64,000 bases of DNA from Fodinibius sediminis. GTDB lineage: Bacteria; Bacteroidota; Rhodothermia; Balneolales; Balneolaceae. Each line of letters starts with the position of its first letter. Position 1 is the stretch's first letter. Position numbers and translations under genes: made by a program. The DNA is taken from the NCBI RefSeq assembly GCF_900182555.1, contig NZ_FXTH01000002.1, positions 248,001 to 312,000 of the forward strand. Reading direction: 5' to 3'. The notes beneath the pieces are model-generated. The model searched no databases and was not told the DNA's origin. It saw nothing but the letters and a program-made list of their open reading frames with translations. Positions 1 through 9,346 of the stretch are shown here, in pieces.

Positions 1-1
1 T

Positions 2-220
2 CCCGTGACCGTTCCTAATGAAGATTTTCCCGACCAGTCGAGCCAACCTAAAAAAATAAAAAAGGTCGATAACCCTATTGATATCTCCTATGACAAAAAC
101 AGCTCTTTTCGTGGGCTGGTAGGAACACGAATCAAGCTGGCCTTCTTTAATGTCACTGCGTCCTATACCCTCTCAAAATATCCCGTTGGTCAGGTCGGCG
201 TGGGATTCAGTTTCCGGTAA
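2..220 (+). CDS. C-terminal fragment of a probable outer-membrane beta-barrel protein
   Basis: An open frame enters from the left edge and stops at 218-220, so only the last 72 or so residues are visible. The tail alternates polar and hydrophobic residues (LVGTRIKLAFFNVTASYTL, then QVGVGFSFR). This matches the final strands of an outer-membrane barrel, which usually ends in an aromatic residue at or next to the C-terminus. The segment before it is charged and polar, consistent with a loop. It resembles the ends of Bacteroidota DUF6588-type barrel proteins, but the family cannot be fixed from so little. It converges on polA with about 120 bases between, in which I see no convincing terminator. 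Confidence 0.55.
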   Translation, partial: PVTVPNEDFPDQSSQPKKIKKVDNPIDISYDKNSSFRGLVGTRIKLAFFNVTASYTLSKYPVGQVGVGFSFR

Positions 221-339
221 GCCCCCCCTGTGGCGGCCCGGGCATGAGGCTGGCAGACCAAGCTTTGATAATACAGGGAAAACCGATCCTCGAATAGGTC
301 AGGCACAGAAAACGGGATCCGGGGGCCTTCGCGTCGAAT

Positions 340-3117
340 TTAATGGGCTTCCAGCCAGTTATCGGCCAGCCCCATCTCCACCTCCAGGGGTACAGCCAGC
401 TCATAGGCCGATTCCATAAGATCCTTGAGTTTTCCGGGCACTTCATCCGCCTCTTCATCCGGTATGCTGAAGATAAGCTCATCGTGAACCTGCAGCAGCA
501 TGCGTGAGCCAAGCCCCTCCGTCTCAATATACCGCTGGATGTTGATCATTGCGGCTTTGATGATATCAGCTGCCGTACCCTGTATGGGCATGTTAATAGC
601 CGTCCGTTCGGCAAAAGCCCGTACATTCCAGTTGCCGGAAGTGATCTGCGGGATATAGCGACGTCGACCCATCAACGTTTTGACGTACCCATGCTCTTTG
701 GCGAATGCCTTGGTTTCATTAATATAATCGAGGATGCCCGGAAAGCGCTCAAAATACTGATCGATCATTTCCTGTCCCTCACTGTTGCTGATGCCCAGCC
801 GCCGGGCGAGCCCATAGGCACTGACCCCATAGGGAATACCAAAGTTGACTTCCTTGGCTTTCCGGCGCTGGTTCGCGGTCACTTCATCCAAAGACGCCAA
901 CCCGAAGATCTCCTTGGCTGTCCGGGCGTGAATGTCCTCCCCGTTGTTAAAGGCTTCAATCATGTTCTTGTCTTTGGCGATGGAGGCAATCACGCGAAGC
1001 TCCACTTGCGAATAATCAGCCGAGAGCAGCTGACGGCCCTCCCCGGCGGTGAAAGCCTTCCTTATTTCACGTCCCCTTTTGGTTCGAATGGGGATGTTCT
1101 GCAGGTTGGGGTTGGAGGAGGAAAGACGTCCGGTTGCTGCAATACTTTGATTAAAATCCGTATGAATACGCCCGGTCTCCTCGTTGATCAGCTTCGGTAA
1201 GGCATCCACATAGGTCGATTTCAACTTGCTCAGGGCACGATATTCCAGAATGAGATCGGGCATTTCGTAGTCTTCAGCAAGCTTTGTGAGTACCGACTCG
1301 GCCGTGGAATACTGTCCTGTTTTGGTCTTCTTCCCGGCTGGCAGCCCCATCTTGTCGAACAGAACCTCTCCCAGCTGTTTTGGAGAATTGATATTGAACT
1401 CGGTTCCGGCCTTCTCGTAAATGTTTTCTTCCAGGGCAAGCAGGTCGTCCCTGAGCGTCTCGGAAAACTCCTCCAGCTTGGCACGGTCCACCAGCACCCC
1501 TTCCATCTCCATCTTAGCCAACACTTCCATCAACGGAAATTCAAGCTCCCGGGCAACCGCTGACAATTCATCATCTTCCAGGATATCACTCAACACTTCA
1601 TACAGACGGAGCGTGACATCGGCATCTTCGCAGGCGTAGGTGGTAATCTTTTCAGCGGGAATTTCATCCATGGTCTTCTGCTTGCGGCCTGAACCAATGA
1701 GATCACTGATAGGAATACACTTATACTCAAGGTATTTGTGGGCAAGGACATCCATCTTCAGTTTCTGATTCGCATCAATCAGATAGGCCGCAATCATGGT
1801 ATCAAAAGCGGGTCCGTCGACCTTCAGGCCCGCCCGGTGCAGCATCATGTAATCAAACTTAAAGTTATGAGCCACTTTCAAGGAAGAGGTCCCCGTAAAA
1901 AGTGGTCTCAGAAGATCCATGGCCTCATCCTGCGGTATCCCCTTTTCCACATTGAGGGGGATGTAATAGGCTACCCCGGCCGTGGTCGACAGGGAAAGCC
2001 CCACCAAACTATTCACCATCGGGTCCACACCATCAGTCTCCGTATCAAAGCAGAGCACCTCGCTATCCTGAAGACTCGAAACCAGCTCTTCCAACTGGCC
2101 TGCTTCATTCACAAAGTTGTAGCTTACCAGCTTTTCATCAAAGGACTGCAGGCTCTGCTCCTTTTTCTCCTCGCTTTCTTTACTGAAAAGATCGCCCTGA
2201 TTGTCATTCCCTGTGTCCGGCTTTTGAGAGGCACGGGTGATTTCCTCGCCCAGGTATTTCTGGGTAAGGGTGCGGAATTCCATCTTTTTGAAGAAGCTCC
2301 CCAGTCGTTCCTTGTCCGGCCCCTCCCAGACCATTGCTTCCCAGTGGGCCGTATCCGGCACATCGGTCTTGATCTTGACCATTTCCTTGGCGTGGAGGGC
2401 TTCTTCCTTATACTCCTGGAGGCCTTCCCGGTGTCGCTTGGACGACATGTTGGGTGCATCCTTGATGGCCTCTTCCAGCGTGCCGTATTTATTAATAAGT
2501 TTTGGAGCTCCTTTCTTGCCAATACCCTTGACCCCCGGGATGTTGTCGGACGTATCGCCCAGGATCGCCAGTACATCCACCACCTTCTCGGGATAAACGC
2601 CAAAATAATCCTTGACCTCTTCACGGCCAATCAGATTGAAGCCACCATTCTGGTTGTCAGGTTTGTACATCATAATATGATCATGGACCAGCTGCATAAA
2701 ATCCTTATCGGGGGTAACCATGTAGACCTCAACGTCCTTCGCATTGGCATCACTGGCGATGGTTCCAATCAGGTCATCCGCCTCATAGCCATCCTGTTCA
2801 ATATTCTGGATCCCATAGCCCTCGATCATCTCCTTGATCAGCGGGATACCTATCTTGAGCTCTTCCGGCTGCGGAGGGCGATTAGCCTTGTAATCTTCGT
2901 CCATCTCATGCCGAAAAGTGGGCGCATGCGTGTCCCAGGCAACCGCGATATGAGAGGGTTCGTGCTCCTCAAGCAGCTTTTCAAGGGTATTGGCAAACCC
3001 CAGTATAGGGCCCGTGGGTATGCCTTCTGAGTTCTTTAAATTGCTGCGAATAAATGCATAATGAGCACGGTAGGCCAGTGCCATTCCATCCAATAAAAAG
3101 AGAATACTTTTAGACAT
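340..3117 (-). CDS. polA: DNA polymerase I
   Basis: Family A polymerase for Okazaki fragment processing and repair synthesis; 925 residues, the usual length for a three-domain enzyme. The N-terminal 290 or so residues are the 5'-3' exonuclease (LLDGMALAYRAHYAF, then DGYEADDLIGT and GVKGIGKKGA). The proofreading 3'-5' exonuclease looks intact: FDTETDG near residue 357, NFKFDYMML, and YACEDADVTLRLYE. The polymerase domain has motif A DYSQVELR near residue 700, the O-helix RRKAKEVNFGIPYG with the conserved Arg, Lys, Phe and Tyr, and motif C QVHDELIF near residue 876. The ATG at 3115-3117 fits the family N-terminus. It is transcribed away from the SpoIIE-type gene, with about 160 bases between the two starts. 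Confidence 0.97.
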   Translation of the reverse strand: MSKSILFLLDGMALAYRAHYAFIRSNLKNSEGIPTGPILGFANTLEKLLEEHEPSHIAVAWDTHAPTFRHEMDEDYKANRPPQPEELKIGIPLIKEMIEGYGIQNIEQDGYEADDLIGTIASDANAKDVEVYMVTPDKDFMQLVHDHIMMYKPDNQNGGFNLIGREEVKDYFGVYPEKVVDVLAILGDTSDNIPGVKGIGKKGAPKLINKYGTLEEAIKDAPNMSSKRHREGLQEYKEEALHAKEMVKIKTDVPDTAHWEAMVWEGPDKERLGSFFKKMEFRTLTQKYLGEEITRASQKPDTGNDNQGDLFSKESEEKKEQSLQSFDEKLVSYNFVNEAGQLEELVSSLQDSEVLCFDTETDGVDPMVNSLVGLSLSTTAGVAYYIPLNVEKGIPQDEAMDLLRPLFTGTSSLKVAHNFKFDYMMLHRAGLKVDGPAFDTMIAAYLIDANQKLKMDVLAHKYLEYKCIPISDLIGSGRKQKTMDEIPAEKITTYACEDADVTLRLYEVLSDILEDDELSAVARELEFPLMEVLAKMEMEGVLVDRAKLEEFSETLRDDLLALEENIYEKAGTEFNINSPKQLGEVLFDKMGLPAGKKTKTGQYSTAESVLTKLAEDYEMPDLILEYRALSKLKSTYVDALPKLINEETGRIHTDFNQSIAATGRLSSSNPNLQNIPIRTKRGREIRKAFTAGEGRQLLSADYSQVELRVIASIAKDKNMIEAFNNGEDIHARTAKEIFGLASLDEVTANQRRKAKEVNFGIPYGVSAYGLARRLGISNSEGQEMIDQYFERFPGILDYINETKAFAKEHGYVKTLMGRRRYIPQITSGNWNVRAFAERTAINMPIQGTAADIIKAAMINIQRYIETEGLGSRMLLQVHDELIFSIPDEEADEVPGKLKDLMESAYELAVPLEVEMGLADNWLEAH

Positions 3118-3278
3118 CTCGTCGAATCATTAACTTCTGTTTAAATTATGTGCAAATGGTGCGGCTTACCGCGATCCGGGGCCACACAACTTGTTCCGGG
3201 AACTGCTGCTAAAAAGGTAAAACTTTTTGCTCCCGTTTACGAATAAGGATAGTATTATTTGGAACAACAAATTTTTTC

Positions 3279-4424
3279 ATGGGCTTAAAAAACGAAGCAC
3301 AATCTGCATTTCAAAATACTAAATCGGTCTATAAAGAATATATTTCCGGTATGACCCGGAAACGCATGGGCAAGGATCTTTACAAAGATACCGATCGGCT
3401 TAAACAGCTTTACCGGGAAGCTATTTATAAAGACATCGACCAGCCGCAACAGGAGGATATTCCAGGCCATATAAAATTTCTGCGCCTTTTTTCTGCCCTC
3501 ACAGAACGGCTTAATCCTACGCGACGGTTGCTGTTTGGTTTATCCATCGTTGCCTTTCTGGGACATTATTTATTTGGTTTTCTGCAAATTACAGGCTTCG
3601 TGCTGTTCTACAATCTCCTGCTTCCCTTCGCCTTTGCATCCATGCTGATGCTGCTGCTCGTTGAACTGCTGGAAAAATCCGATGTCAAGCGAGAAATAGA
3701 CCTGGCGCGAGAAATCCAGCTCAGTCTCCTGCCCGGAACCGCGTTCCGGTCGAAGGCCCTTGAAATTTTTTCTTTTGCCACAACCGCCCAGGAAGTGGGA
3801 GGCGACTATGTCGATATCATCAAGACCCCGGAGGGAACCTATGTCATCATAGCTGATGTCTCCGGCAAAGGACTGGCAGCAGCCCTCTACATGGTTCGGA
3901 TGCAGGCCCTGGTTCATCTCATCATTGAAAAAAACCAGCCCACACCCAAAGAACTGTTTATGGAGCTCAATGACTATGTCAAATCGGGTATTGCAGATAA
4001 AACATTTGTAACGGCATGCGCAGCCTTTTTCCCAAAAGAAGAAAATCATTTTACGTTTGCACGAGCTGGGCACAATGCTCCTATCCTTTTTAGCAAGGAA
4101 CGCGATGACACATTTGAACTGCGCTCCGACGGCTTTGCCCTGGGCATGACCTCATCACAGAATATGGAACTGCACCTCCAGGAAAAGAAATTCAAATTCC
4201 AGCCGGGAGACAGCATCCTTTTCTATACCGACGGCCTCACGGAAGCCCGTAATGAAGAGGGCGAAGAGTACGGACAAAAACGCCTGGATGCCATCCTCAG
4301 TATCTACGGGTCACTGCATGCGAAGACCATTATCCAGAAGATCCAGTCTTCGCTCGAAAATTTCATTGAGCAGGAACAACCGGGGGACGATATCACCTTT
4401 ACCTGCGTCCATCATACCGGCTAA
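3279..4424 (+). CDS. Membrane-anchored SpoIIE/RsbU-type PP2C serine phosphatase
   Basis: 381 residues. After a charged N-terminal part (about 1-80) come two or so hydrophobic segments (about 83-131). A linker (KREIDLAREIQLSLLP) of the kind that precedes SpoIIE domains follows. The PP2C-like domain covers about 160-380, with metal-binding acidic motifs GGDYVD, IADVSGKGLAAAL, DGLTEARN and PGDDITF. These enzymes normally dephosphorylate an anti-sigma-factor antagonist in partner-switching pathways, so the likely output is general stress or envelope signalling. No sensor domain (PAS, GAF, HAMP) is visible, and no anti-sigma or STAS gene lies nearby, so partner and signal are unknown. It converges on the transketolase gene. 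Confidence 0.88.
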   Translation: MGLKNEAQSAFQNTKSVYKEYISGMTRKRMGKDLYKDTDRLKQLYREAIYKDIDQPQQEDIPGHIKFLRLFSALTERLNPTRRLLFGLSIVAFLGHYLFGFLQITGFVLFYNLLLPFAFASMLMLLLVELLEKSDVKREIDLAREIQLSLLPGTAFRSKALEIFSFATTAQEVGGDYVDIIKTPEGTYVIIADVSGKGLAAALYMVRMQALVHLIIEKNQPTPKELFMELNDYVKSGIADKTFVTACAAFFPKEENHFTFARAGHNAPILFSKERDDTFELRSDGFALGMTSSQNMELHLQEKKFKFQPGDSILFYTDGLTEARNEEGEEYGQKRLDAILSIYGSLHAKTIIQKIQSSLENFIEQEQPGDDITFTCVHHTG

Positions 4425-4527
4425 GCGGGGATGCCGGTAAGCATTCTTGCGCTGGACCTGGAGGTACCTGCAGCCCATGCCCTCCCCTTTTCAGCAGGAT
4501 TTTATGTCCGATTCCCGAGAAGAAGTA

Positions 4528-6537
4528 TCAGCCGAGCAGTTTATGGGCTTCATCAACAATACGATCAGCAGTGATTCCATATCTCTCAAAGATCTCTTTA
4601 TAAGGTGCAGAAGCACCGAACCGGTCTACACCGATGGCAGTTCCGCCCGAACCTACCCATTCCCGCCAGCCAAAGGTGGCCGCCGCTTCAACAGAAATGC
4701 GAGTGGTCACTTCCTTAGGCAAGACACTTTGCTTGTACGTTTCGTCCTGCTGACGAAAGAGTTCCCACGAAGGCATGCTCACTACTCGGGCATCAATGTT
4801 TTGTTCACGCAGTTTCTTTCGGGCCTCCATGGCAAGCTGCACCTCGGATCCGCTTCCCATTAATATTACATCCGGCGTGTCTTTCCCCGCGTCGGCAAGA
4901 ATATAGGCTCCTTTCAAAGTGTTATTAGCCCTGTTGTCGGCATTGCGTTCAAAGGTGGGGACGCTCTGCCGGGTAAGGGCCAGAAGCGCCGGACCGTCCG
5001 TATATTCCAGTGCGGCTTTCCAGGCCCAGGCCACTTCGTTGGCATCAGCTGGACGCAGTACCAGTGCATTCGGCATCGCCCGAAAAGAAGCGAGATGTTC
5101 GACGGGTTGGTGTGTTGGCCCGTCGCCCCCGAGTCCAATACTGTCGTGGGTGAAGACAAAAACAGAGGCTATATGCGACAAGGCGGCCAGACGAATCGCC
5201 GGTCGGCAGTAATCAGAGAAAATGAGGAAGGTCCCCCCGAACGGGATAACCCCCTTGTGCAGAGCCATGCCGTTAAGGGCAGCCCCCATCGCATGTTCAC
5301 GTACGCCAAAGTGGATGTTCCTGCCCCCATAATTGGAGGCACTGAAAATACCGGCCTCATCCATCCAGGTCTTGTTGCTGCCGGTAAGGTCGGCAGATCC
5401 CCCTATAAGCTGAGGGATGTTCTCCGAAAGCTTCTGAATGACTTTACCGGAGGAAGCGCGGGTTGCCATTCCCTCTTCATCAGCCTCAAATTCAGGAAGA
5501 AAGGAATCAAGATCAGCCGGCAACACACGATTGACCGATCCCTGAAACTCCTCGGCCTGATCGGGAAATCCTGCCTTGTACTGTTCAAAAAGCTCCTTCC
5601 ACTGCTGGTTTTCTTCAGCTCCCTTCTCTTTCGCCTGTCGAAAATGCGCCAGCACTTCATCCGGAATATGAAACTTTTCCTCGTAATCCCAGCCCAGATT
5701 TTCTTTGGTCTTTTGGATTTCTTCCTCCCCAAGCGGCGCACCGTGCGAGGCAGAACTGTCCTGCTTATTGGGACTTCCAAAACCAATGTGGGTACGGCAT
5801 GAAATCAGGGACGGTTTGTCTGTAACCTGCTGGGCCTCTTTGACAGCATCTTCCACCGCCTGCCGGTCGTGCCCGTCAATACTGATGGTATGCCATTCAT
5901 TAGCTTTAAAACGCTCTTGAACATTTTCGGTAAAGGCCAGATCGGTGCTCCCGTCAATCGATATTTCATTGTCATCATACAGGTAAATAAGTTTACCCAG
6001 CTTCAAATGGCCGGCCAGCGAGGCCGCTTCCTGGGCAATTCCCTCCATCAAATCTCCGTCACTGACAATGCCATAGGTGTAATGATCGGTAATGGAATAT
6101 CCGTCTCTGTTAAATTTTTCCGCGAGATGTGCTTCTGCCATAGCCATGCCAACCCCCGTCGCAAACCCCTGTCCCAGCGGACCGGTAGTCGTTTCCACTC
6201 CGGGTGTCAGATGGACCTCGGGGTGACCGGGCGTCAGGCTGTCGAGCTGCCGGAGATTCTTCAGTTCCTCCAGGGACAGCTCATAACCGGTCAGGTGCAA
6301 TAAGCTGTACAGGAGTATGGAACCGTGCCCAGCTGACAAGATAAAACGATCGCGATCGTACCAATCCGGATTAGCAGGATTGTGTTTTAAAAATTTAGTC
6401 CATAAAACATAAGCAGCGTCAGCCATGCCCATCGGCATGCCGGGATGACCGGATGCGGCCTTCTGAACCGCGTCCATCGAAAGTGTTCGTATTGTATTGA
6501 CGCAAAGATCATCGAGTGCGTTTGAAGAGTGACTCAT
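4528..6537 (-). CDS. tkt: Transketolase
   Basis: Thiamine-diphosphate enzyme of the non-oxidative pentose phosphate pathway that moves two-carbon ketol units between sugar phosphates; cytosolic. 669 residues, the normal full length. Visible motifs are [33 protein letters not shown], and the cofactor-binding stretch SDGDLMEG running to the distal Asn in [18 protein letters not shown] and SASHGAPLG follow, then the pyrimidine-domain motif [16 protein letters not shown] and the C-terminal RFGASAP. The ATG start at 6535-6537 gives the usual N-terminus ([17 protein letters not shown]). A strong hairpin terminator separates it from the upstream TPR gene, so it should have its own promoter in the roughly 110 bases between 6538 and 6645. 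Confidence 0.97.
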   Translation of the reverse strand: MSHSSNALDDLCVNTIRTLSMDAVQKAASGHPGMPMGMADAAYVLWTKFLKHNPANPDWYDRDRFILSAGHGSILLYSLLHLTGYELSLEELKNLRQLDSLTPGHPEVHLTPGVETTTGPLGQGFATGVGMAMAEAHLAEKFNRDGYSITDHYTYGIVSDGDLMEGIAQEAASLAGHLKLGKLIYLYDDNEISIDGSTDLAFTENVQERFKANEWHTISIDGHDRQAVEDAVKEAQQVTDKPSLISCRTHIGFGSPNKQDSSASHGAPLGEEEIQKTKENLGWDYEEKFHIPDEVLAHFRQAKEKGAEENQQWKELFEQYKAGFPDQAEEFQGSVNRVLPADLDSFLPEFEADEEGMATRASSGKVIQKLSENIPQLIGGSADLTGSNKTWMDEAGIFSASNYGGRNIHFGVREHAMGAALNGMALHKGVIPFGGTFLIFSDYCRPAIRLAALSHIASVFVFTHDSIGLGGDGPTHQPVEHLASFRAMPNALVLRPADANEVAWAWKAALEYTDGPALLALTRQSVPTFERNADNRANNTLKGAYILADAGKDTPDVILMGSGSEVQLAMEARKKLREQNIDARVVSMPSWELFRQQDETYKQSVLPKEVTTRISVEAAATFGWREWVGSGGTAIGVDRFGASAPYKEIFERYGITADRIVDEAHKLLG

Positions 6538-6644
6538 CAGTACTAATTCCGGGAGTATTTGAAGTTAAAGGCAAAAATTTCAGAACTGAAAATAGCCAAA
6601 GCAGGGCTTACATAAAAGAAAAGAATACCGAACAGTCGATTAAT

Positions 6645-6675
6645 AAAAAAGGCCTCCGGAACCGGAGGCCTTTTT
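6645..6675 (-). terminator. Intrinsic terminator downstream of the TPR gene
   Basis: A perfect 9-bp stem, GGCCTCCGG at 6651-6659 and CCGGAGGCC at 6662-6670, with a 2-nt AA loop. It is flanked by six A's on the left (6645-6650) and five T's on the right. On the minus strand it lies 30 nt past the TPR stop codon and is followed by a U-run, as expected of a rho-independent terminator. The flanks would also allow it to work on the other strand. Confidence 0.85.
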
Positions 6676-6705
6676 ACTCATAACAGTAACTGAAAAATCA
6701 GGGGG

Positions 6706-7722
6706 CTAGATATTTTCGCACTTAAGCTCGAATTCCATTTTGTGCTCAGCAGAGTTTTTAAACGATCCATAAGCGGCGTTACTGAAAGCATCACAGGCAT
6801 CTGCACGCTGCCCTAATCCCTGATAAGCTGTACCCAGCGAGAAATAATTCTTGGCTTTGTCGGTACGTCCGCCATTGCTGAGCTCAAGTGATTTCTGAGC
6901 TGCTTCAACAGCTTCGGCCCATTTTTGCTGACCATTGTAGGCCTCGGCCAGTCGGTAATACGCATCTTCAGAAGATTCGTTGTATTCAAGGGCACGATTC
7001 AAATAATCAACCGCATTACTGAAGTTCTTGGATTCAATAGCCTGTGAACCACGATAAACAAGCTCACTGCCAGCCGCTTCGCGGGACCGGGTTACAATCT
7101 GATTATCGTTGTTCTGGTTCCCGACCTCTATAGCCTGATCAAAATATCCCAGTGCTTCATTCAGCTCTCCGCCTTCCATGTTTTTGGTCACAATACCCTT
7201 CTGGTAATATGCCTTGGCATAATTAGCATTGCGCTCAATCACTTCATCAAGGGTGGCCAGAGCCGCTTCGAAATCCTCCTGTTGATACTGGAGCAGAGCA
7301 CGATTGTACATCAATTGCGTGATAACACCCGGTACTTTCTCAGCTATCTGGGTATTGCCGTACTCTTCGCTTACCTCACCCGCTTCCTCAAATGCACTGA
7401 TCGTGGCATCCAGGCTGCTGAGAGTTTTGCTGTTCTGAAAAGCCCGGTATTCCGTTAATGCCATTTGATAATAAGTTGTGGGCAACTGCTTACGGGCACG
7501 CTCTACAATATCCTGCCCTTCCTCTCCCAGTTCTTCACCCTGGGCAATAGCTTCTTCAAACATACTTACAGCCTGTTCATAGTCCTCCGAATTAACAAGC
7601 TCTAACGCTTTATTATAGGTTTGAACAGCTTGGCGTTTATCCTGTGCGTTTCCATTTGTGGTAAAACCAACGATAAACAGCGCCAAAAACAGTGTTGTAA
7701 GGCTATTTTTAAACAACTTCAT
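6706..7722 (-). CDS. Secreted tetratricopeptide repeat protein
   Basis: 338 residues. The N-terminus is a clear Sec signal peptide (basic MKLFKN, hydrophobic LTTLFLALFIVGF, then NGNAQ before the likely cleavage site). The mature part is almost wholly TPR-like helical repeats, for example AVQTYNKALELVNSEDYEQA, ALLQYQQEDFEAALATLDE, AYYQKGIVTKNMEGGEL, SAVDYLNRALEY-type repeats and SLGTAYQGLGQRADA. TPR domains act as protein-protein scaffolds; the partner is unknown, and periplasmic location is inferred from the signal peptide. It is a single gene with its own terminator. A 216-base AT-rich gap separates it from the LOG gene upstream. Confidence 0.88.
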   Translation of the reverse strand: MKLFKNSLTTLFLALFIVGFTTNGNAQDKRQAVQTYNKALELVNSEDYEQAVSMFEEAIAQGEELGEEGQDIVERARKQLPTTYYQMALTEYRAFQNSKTLSSLDATISAFEEAGEVSEEYGNTQIAEKVPGVITQLMYNRALLQYQQEDFEAALATLDEVIERNANYAKAYYQKGIVTKNMEGGELNEALGYFDQAIEVGNQNNDNQIVTRSREAAGSELVYRGSQAIESKNFSNAVDYLNRALEYNESSEDAYYRLAEAYNGQQKWAEAVEAAQKSLELSNGGRTDKAKNYFSLGTAYQGLGQRADACDAFSNAAYGSFKNSAEHKMEFELKCENI

Positions 7723-7938
7723 AATTCCTACGGTTTTAGGTGAATGTTAAAAAGCAATTAATGTAATGAATTAAATTATTTATTTAAAAGTAAAACCAAT
7801 TCAGTGGCAATTTATTGTGCAGGAGGTGATATTGTCGGGGGCAGTATCGCCGCACATATCACTTCAACATGTTTTAAACGAGGCTCGACCTGCATTGTTT
7901 CGTACCACTACAAAGCCTTGAAAAACAAGTGGATACAT

Positions 7939-8637
7939 TTAAAAATTAGGTTTCAGGGTATGACGCTGATAAAAATCACAAATGAAATGTACAGCTTCAT
8001 CAGGATCATCCGTGAGCTGGAAAAGGTCAACATCCCCATCAGATATGGTCCCATTGTCAATCATCGTGGTTGTTATCCAGTCGACCAGTCCCTTCCAATA
8101 CTCCGTTCCTACCAGCACCACGGGGAAGGCCTCAATTTTATGCGTCTGAATGAGGGTCAAAGCTTCAAAGAACTCATCCATGGTCCCAAACCCCCCCGGA
8201 AACACAATGAATCCCTGGGCATATTTTACAAACATCACTTTCCGGGCAAAGAAATAATTGAAATTAATAAGGTAGTTTTCGTCCACATACGAATTAGCCC
8301 CCTGCTCATGGGGCAGCGTTATGCCAAGTCCTACCGACTTTCCCTTCCCCTGCTGGGCTCCTTTGTTGGCCGCTTCCATGATGCCGGGCCCTCCGCCGGT
8401 GATTACGCCGAAGCCTTTCTCCGTAACTTTCTTTGCCGTCTCCTGGGCCATCTTGTAATACCGGCTGCCCGGCCGGGAGCGGGATGATCCAAAGATGGAA
8501 ACGCAGGGGCCTATTTTAAAGAGCTTGTCATATCCTTCAGAAAACTCCCCCATGATCTTAAATACACTCCAAACATCTTCGCTGTGGGTCTGGTCAAAAC
8601 TTTCAGGGGCAATACGATTTCTTTCTTCCTTATTCAT
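7939..8637 (-). CDS. LOG family protein (TIGR00730-type nucleotide phosphoribohydrolase)
   Basis: 232 residues with a Rossmann-like fold. The two signature motifs of the lysine-decarboxylase-like/LOG family are intact: GGGPGIMEAAN near residue 77 and PGGFGTMDE near 144, plus an early SIFGSSRS strand. Family members release a free base from nucleoside 5'-monophosphates (the cytokinin riboside phosphate reaction in plants and some bacteria, and AMP or pyrimidine nucleotides in others). The substrate here cannot be told from sequence. The gene starts 13 nt after DUF5683 ends, so it looks like the last gene of the parA-parB-DUF5683 operon, an unusual partner for a chromosome-partition cluster. 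Confidence 0.88.
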   Translation of the reverse strand: MNKEERNRIAPESFDQTHSEDVWSVFKIMGEFSEGYDKLFKIGPCVSIFGSSRSRPGSRYYKMAQETAKKVTEKGFGVITGGGPGIMEAANKGAQQGKGKSVGLGITLPHEQGANSYVDENYLINFNYFFARKVMFVKYAQGFIVFPGGFGTMDEFFEALTLIQTHKIEAFPVVLVGTEYWKGLVDWITTTMIDNGTISDGDVDLFQLTDDPDEAVHFICDFYQRHTLKPNF

Positions 8638-8650
8638 AACCTTGATTACA

Positions 8651-9346
8651 TTACTTGGTTTTCTTTAGCAGCGCTATTGAGAGTGTGACACCGACCGGGG
8701 CCTGTGCCATAATGCCGGGTTTAATCGATGGACGCATGCTGAGATTTTCCGAAACATCGAATGATCTCATATGGGCAAAAACATACGCATCGATAATATT
8801 CAGCCCATAGGCCAGCCCAATACCGATATAGACCATATCCCGCCGGTTGCGATACGAATTCCGAATGGTTTTTAGTTGTTCAAGATTGGCACTCTCGGGT
8901 ATATAAGCAGGTGTTGGCCCGAAACGCTGGTCGTCGGGGGTTTGGCTGTTCAAATTATAATAAGCCGCCCGGTAGTCATGATAACGTTTCGTCAAATCAA
9001 TGCTATACCAGACCAGTCCACCTAAAAGACCATAGACGATCGGAACCTTCCAAATTTGCCTGTTTGTTATCTGTCCCCAGCCCGGTAAAATCATCGATTT
9101 GTACATCACACTCTTGGGGCTCGGCAATGAATCACGGTCTCCCGCAGTCGTATCAGCAATAGAAATAACATCAGCGGATTTCCCCGCAGAAAACGACGTC
9201 TGGGAAGAGGAAGCAGCCGGGAAGCCGGTCAACGATGGTTGCACGACTTGTCCATAGCATGTGCTGCAGACCAAACATCCGAAAAGAACAAGAAGAAGGC
9301 TAGGAAAGGGTCTCAAAGAGTTCCAGCAGGCGGTCCAGCTCCTCAT
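8651..9346 (-). CDS. DUF5683-type membrane protein
   Basis: About 231 residues from the ATG at 9344-9346. This start gives a signal peptide (MRSWTACWNS, then PSLLLVLFGCLVCSTCYG). An earlier in-frame ATG at 9377-9379 would add 11 residues and deepen the overlap with parB. Either way the start lies inside the 3' end of parB, so the two are probably translationally coupled. The conserved core is SMILPGWGQITNRQIWKVPIVYG, followed by a hydrophobic segment, the region RNRRDMVYIGIGLAYGLNIIDAYV with a second one, and a short C-terminal beta tail. DUF5683 proteins are common in Bacteroidota next to parB. Their function is not known, and an envelope location is inferred. Confidence 0.82.
   Translation of the reverse strand: MRSWTACWNSLRPFPSLLLVLFGCLVCSTCYGQVVQPSLTGFPAASSSQTSFSAGKSADVISIADTTAGDRDSLPSPKSVMYKSMILPGWGQITNRQIWKVPIVYGLLGGLVWYSIDLTKRYHDYRAAYYNLNSQTPDDQRFGPTPAYIPESANLEQLKTIRNSYRNRRDMVYIGIGLAYGLNIIDAYVFAHMRSFDVSENLSMRPSIKPGIMAQAPVGVTLSIALLKKTK

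Noticed and set aside
1738-3030. Long open frame (about 430 codons) on the plus strand opposite polA
   Set aside because: It lies wholly antisense to polA, which has all family motifs. Its translation has no domain pattern, so I take it as a shadow of the codon use of polA.
3226-3261. Possible Bacteroidota-type promoter (TTTG, then TATTATTTG) before the SpoIIE gene
   Set aside because: The spacing of 23 nt and the 9-nt second element differ from the TTTG and TAnnTTTG consensus, so I did not list it as a promoter.
4447-4863. Short plus-strand open frame over the 3' end of transketolase
   Set aside because: Antisense to an intact, conserved transketolase gene, with no motif. Treated as a shadow frame.
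7804-8487. Plus-strand open frame of 227 codons opposite the LOG gene
   Set aside because: It overlaps LOG almost entirely and has no recognisable motif. The LOG signatures on the other strand are unmistakable.
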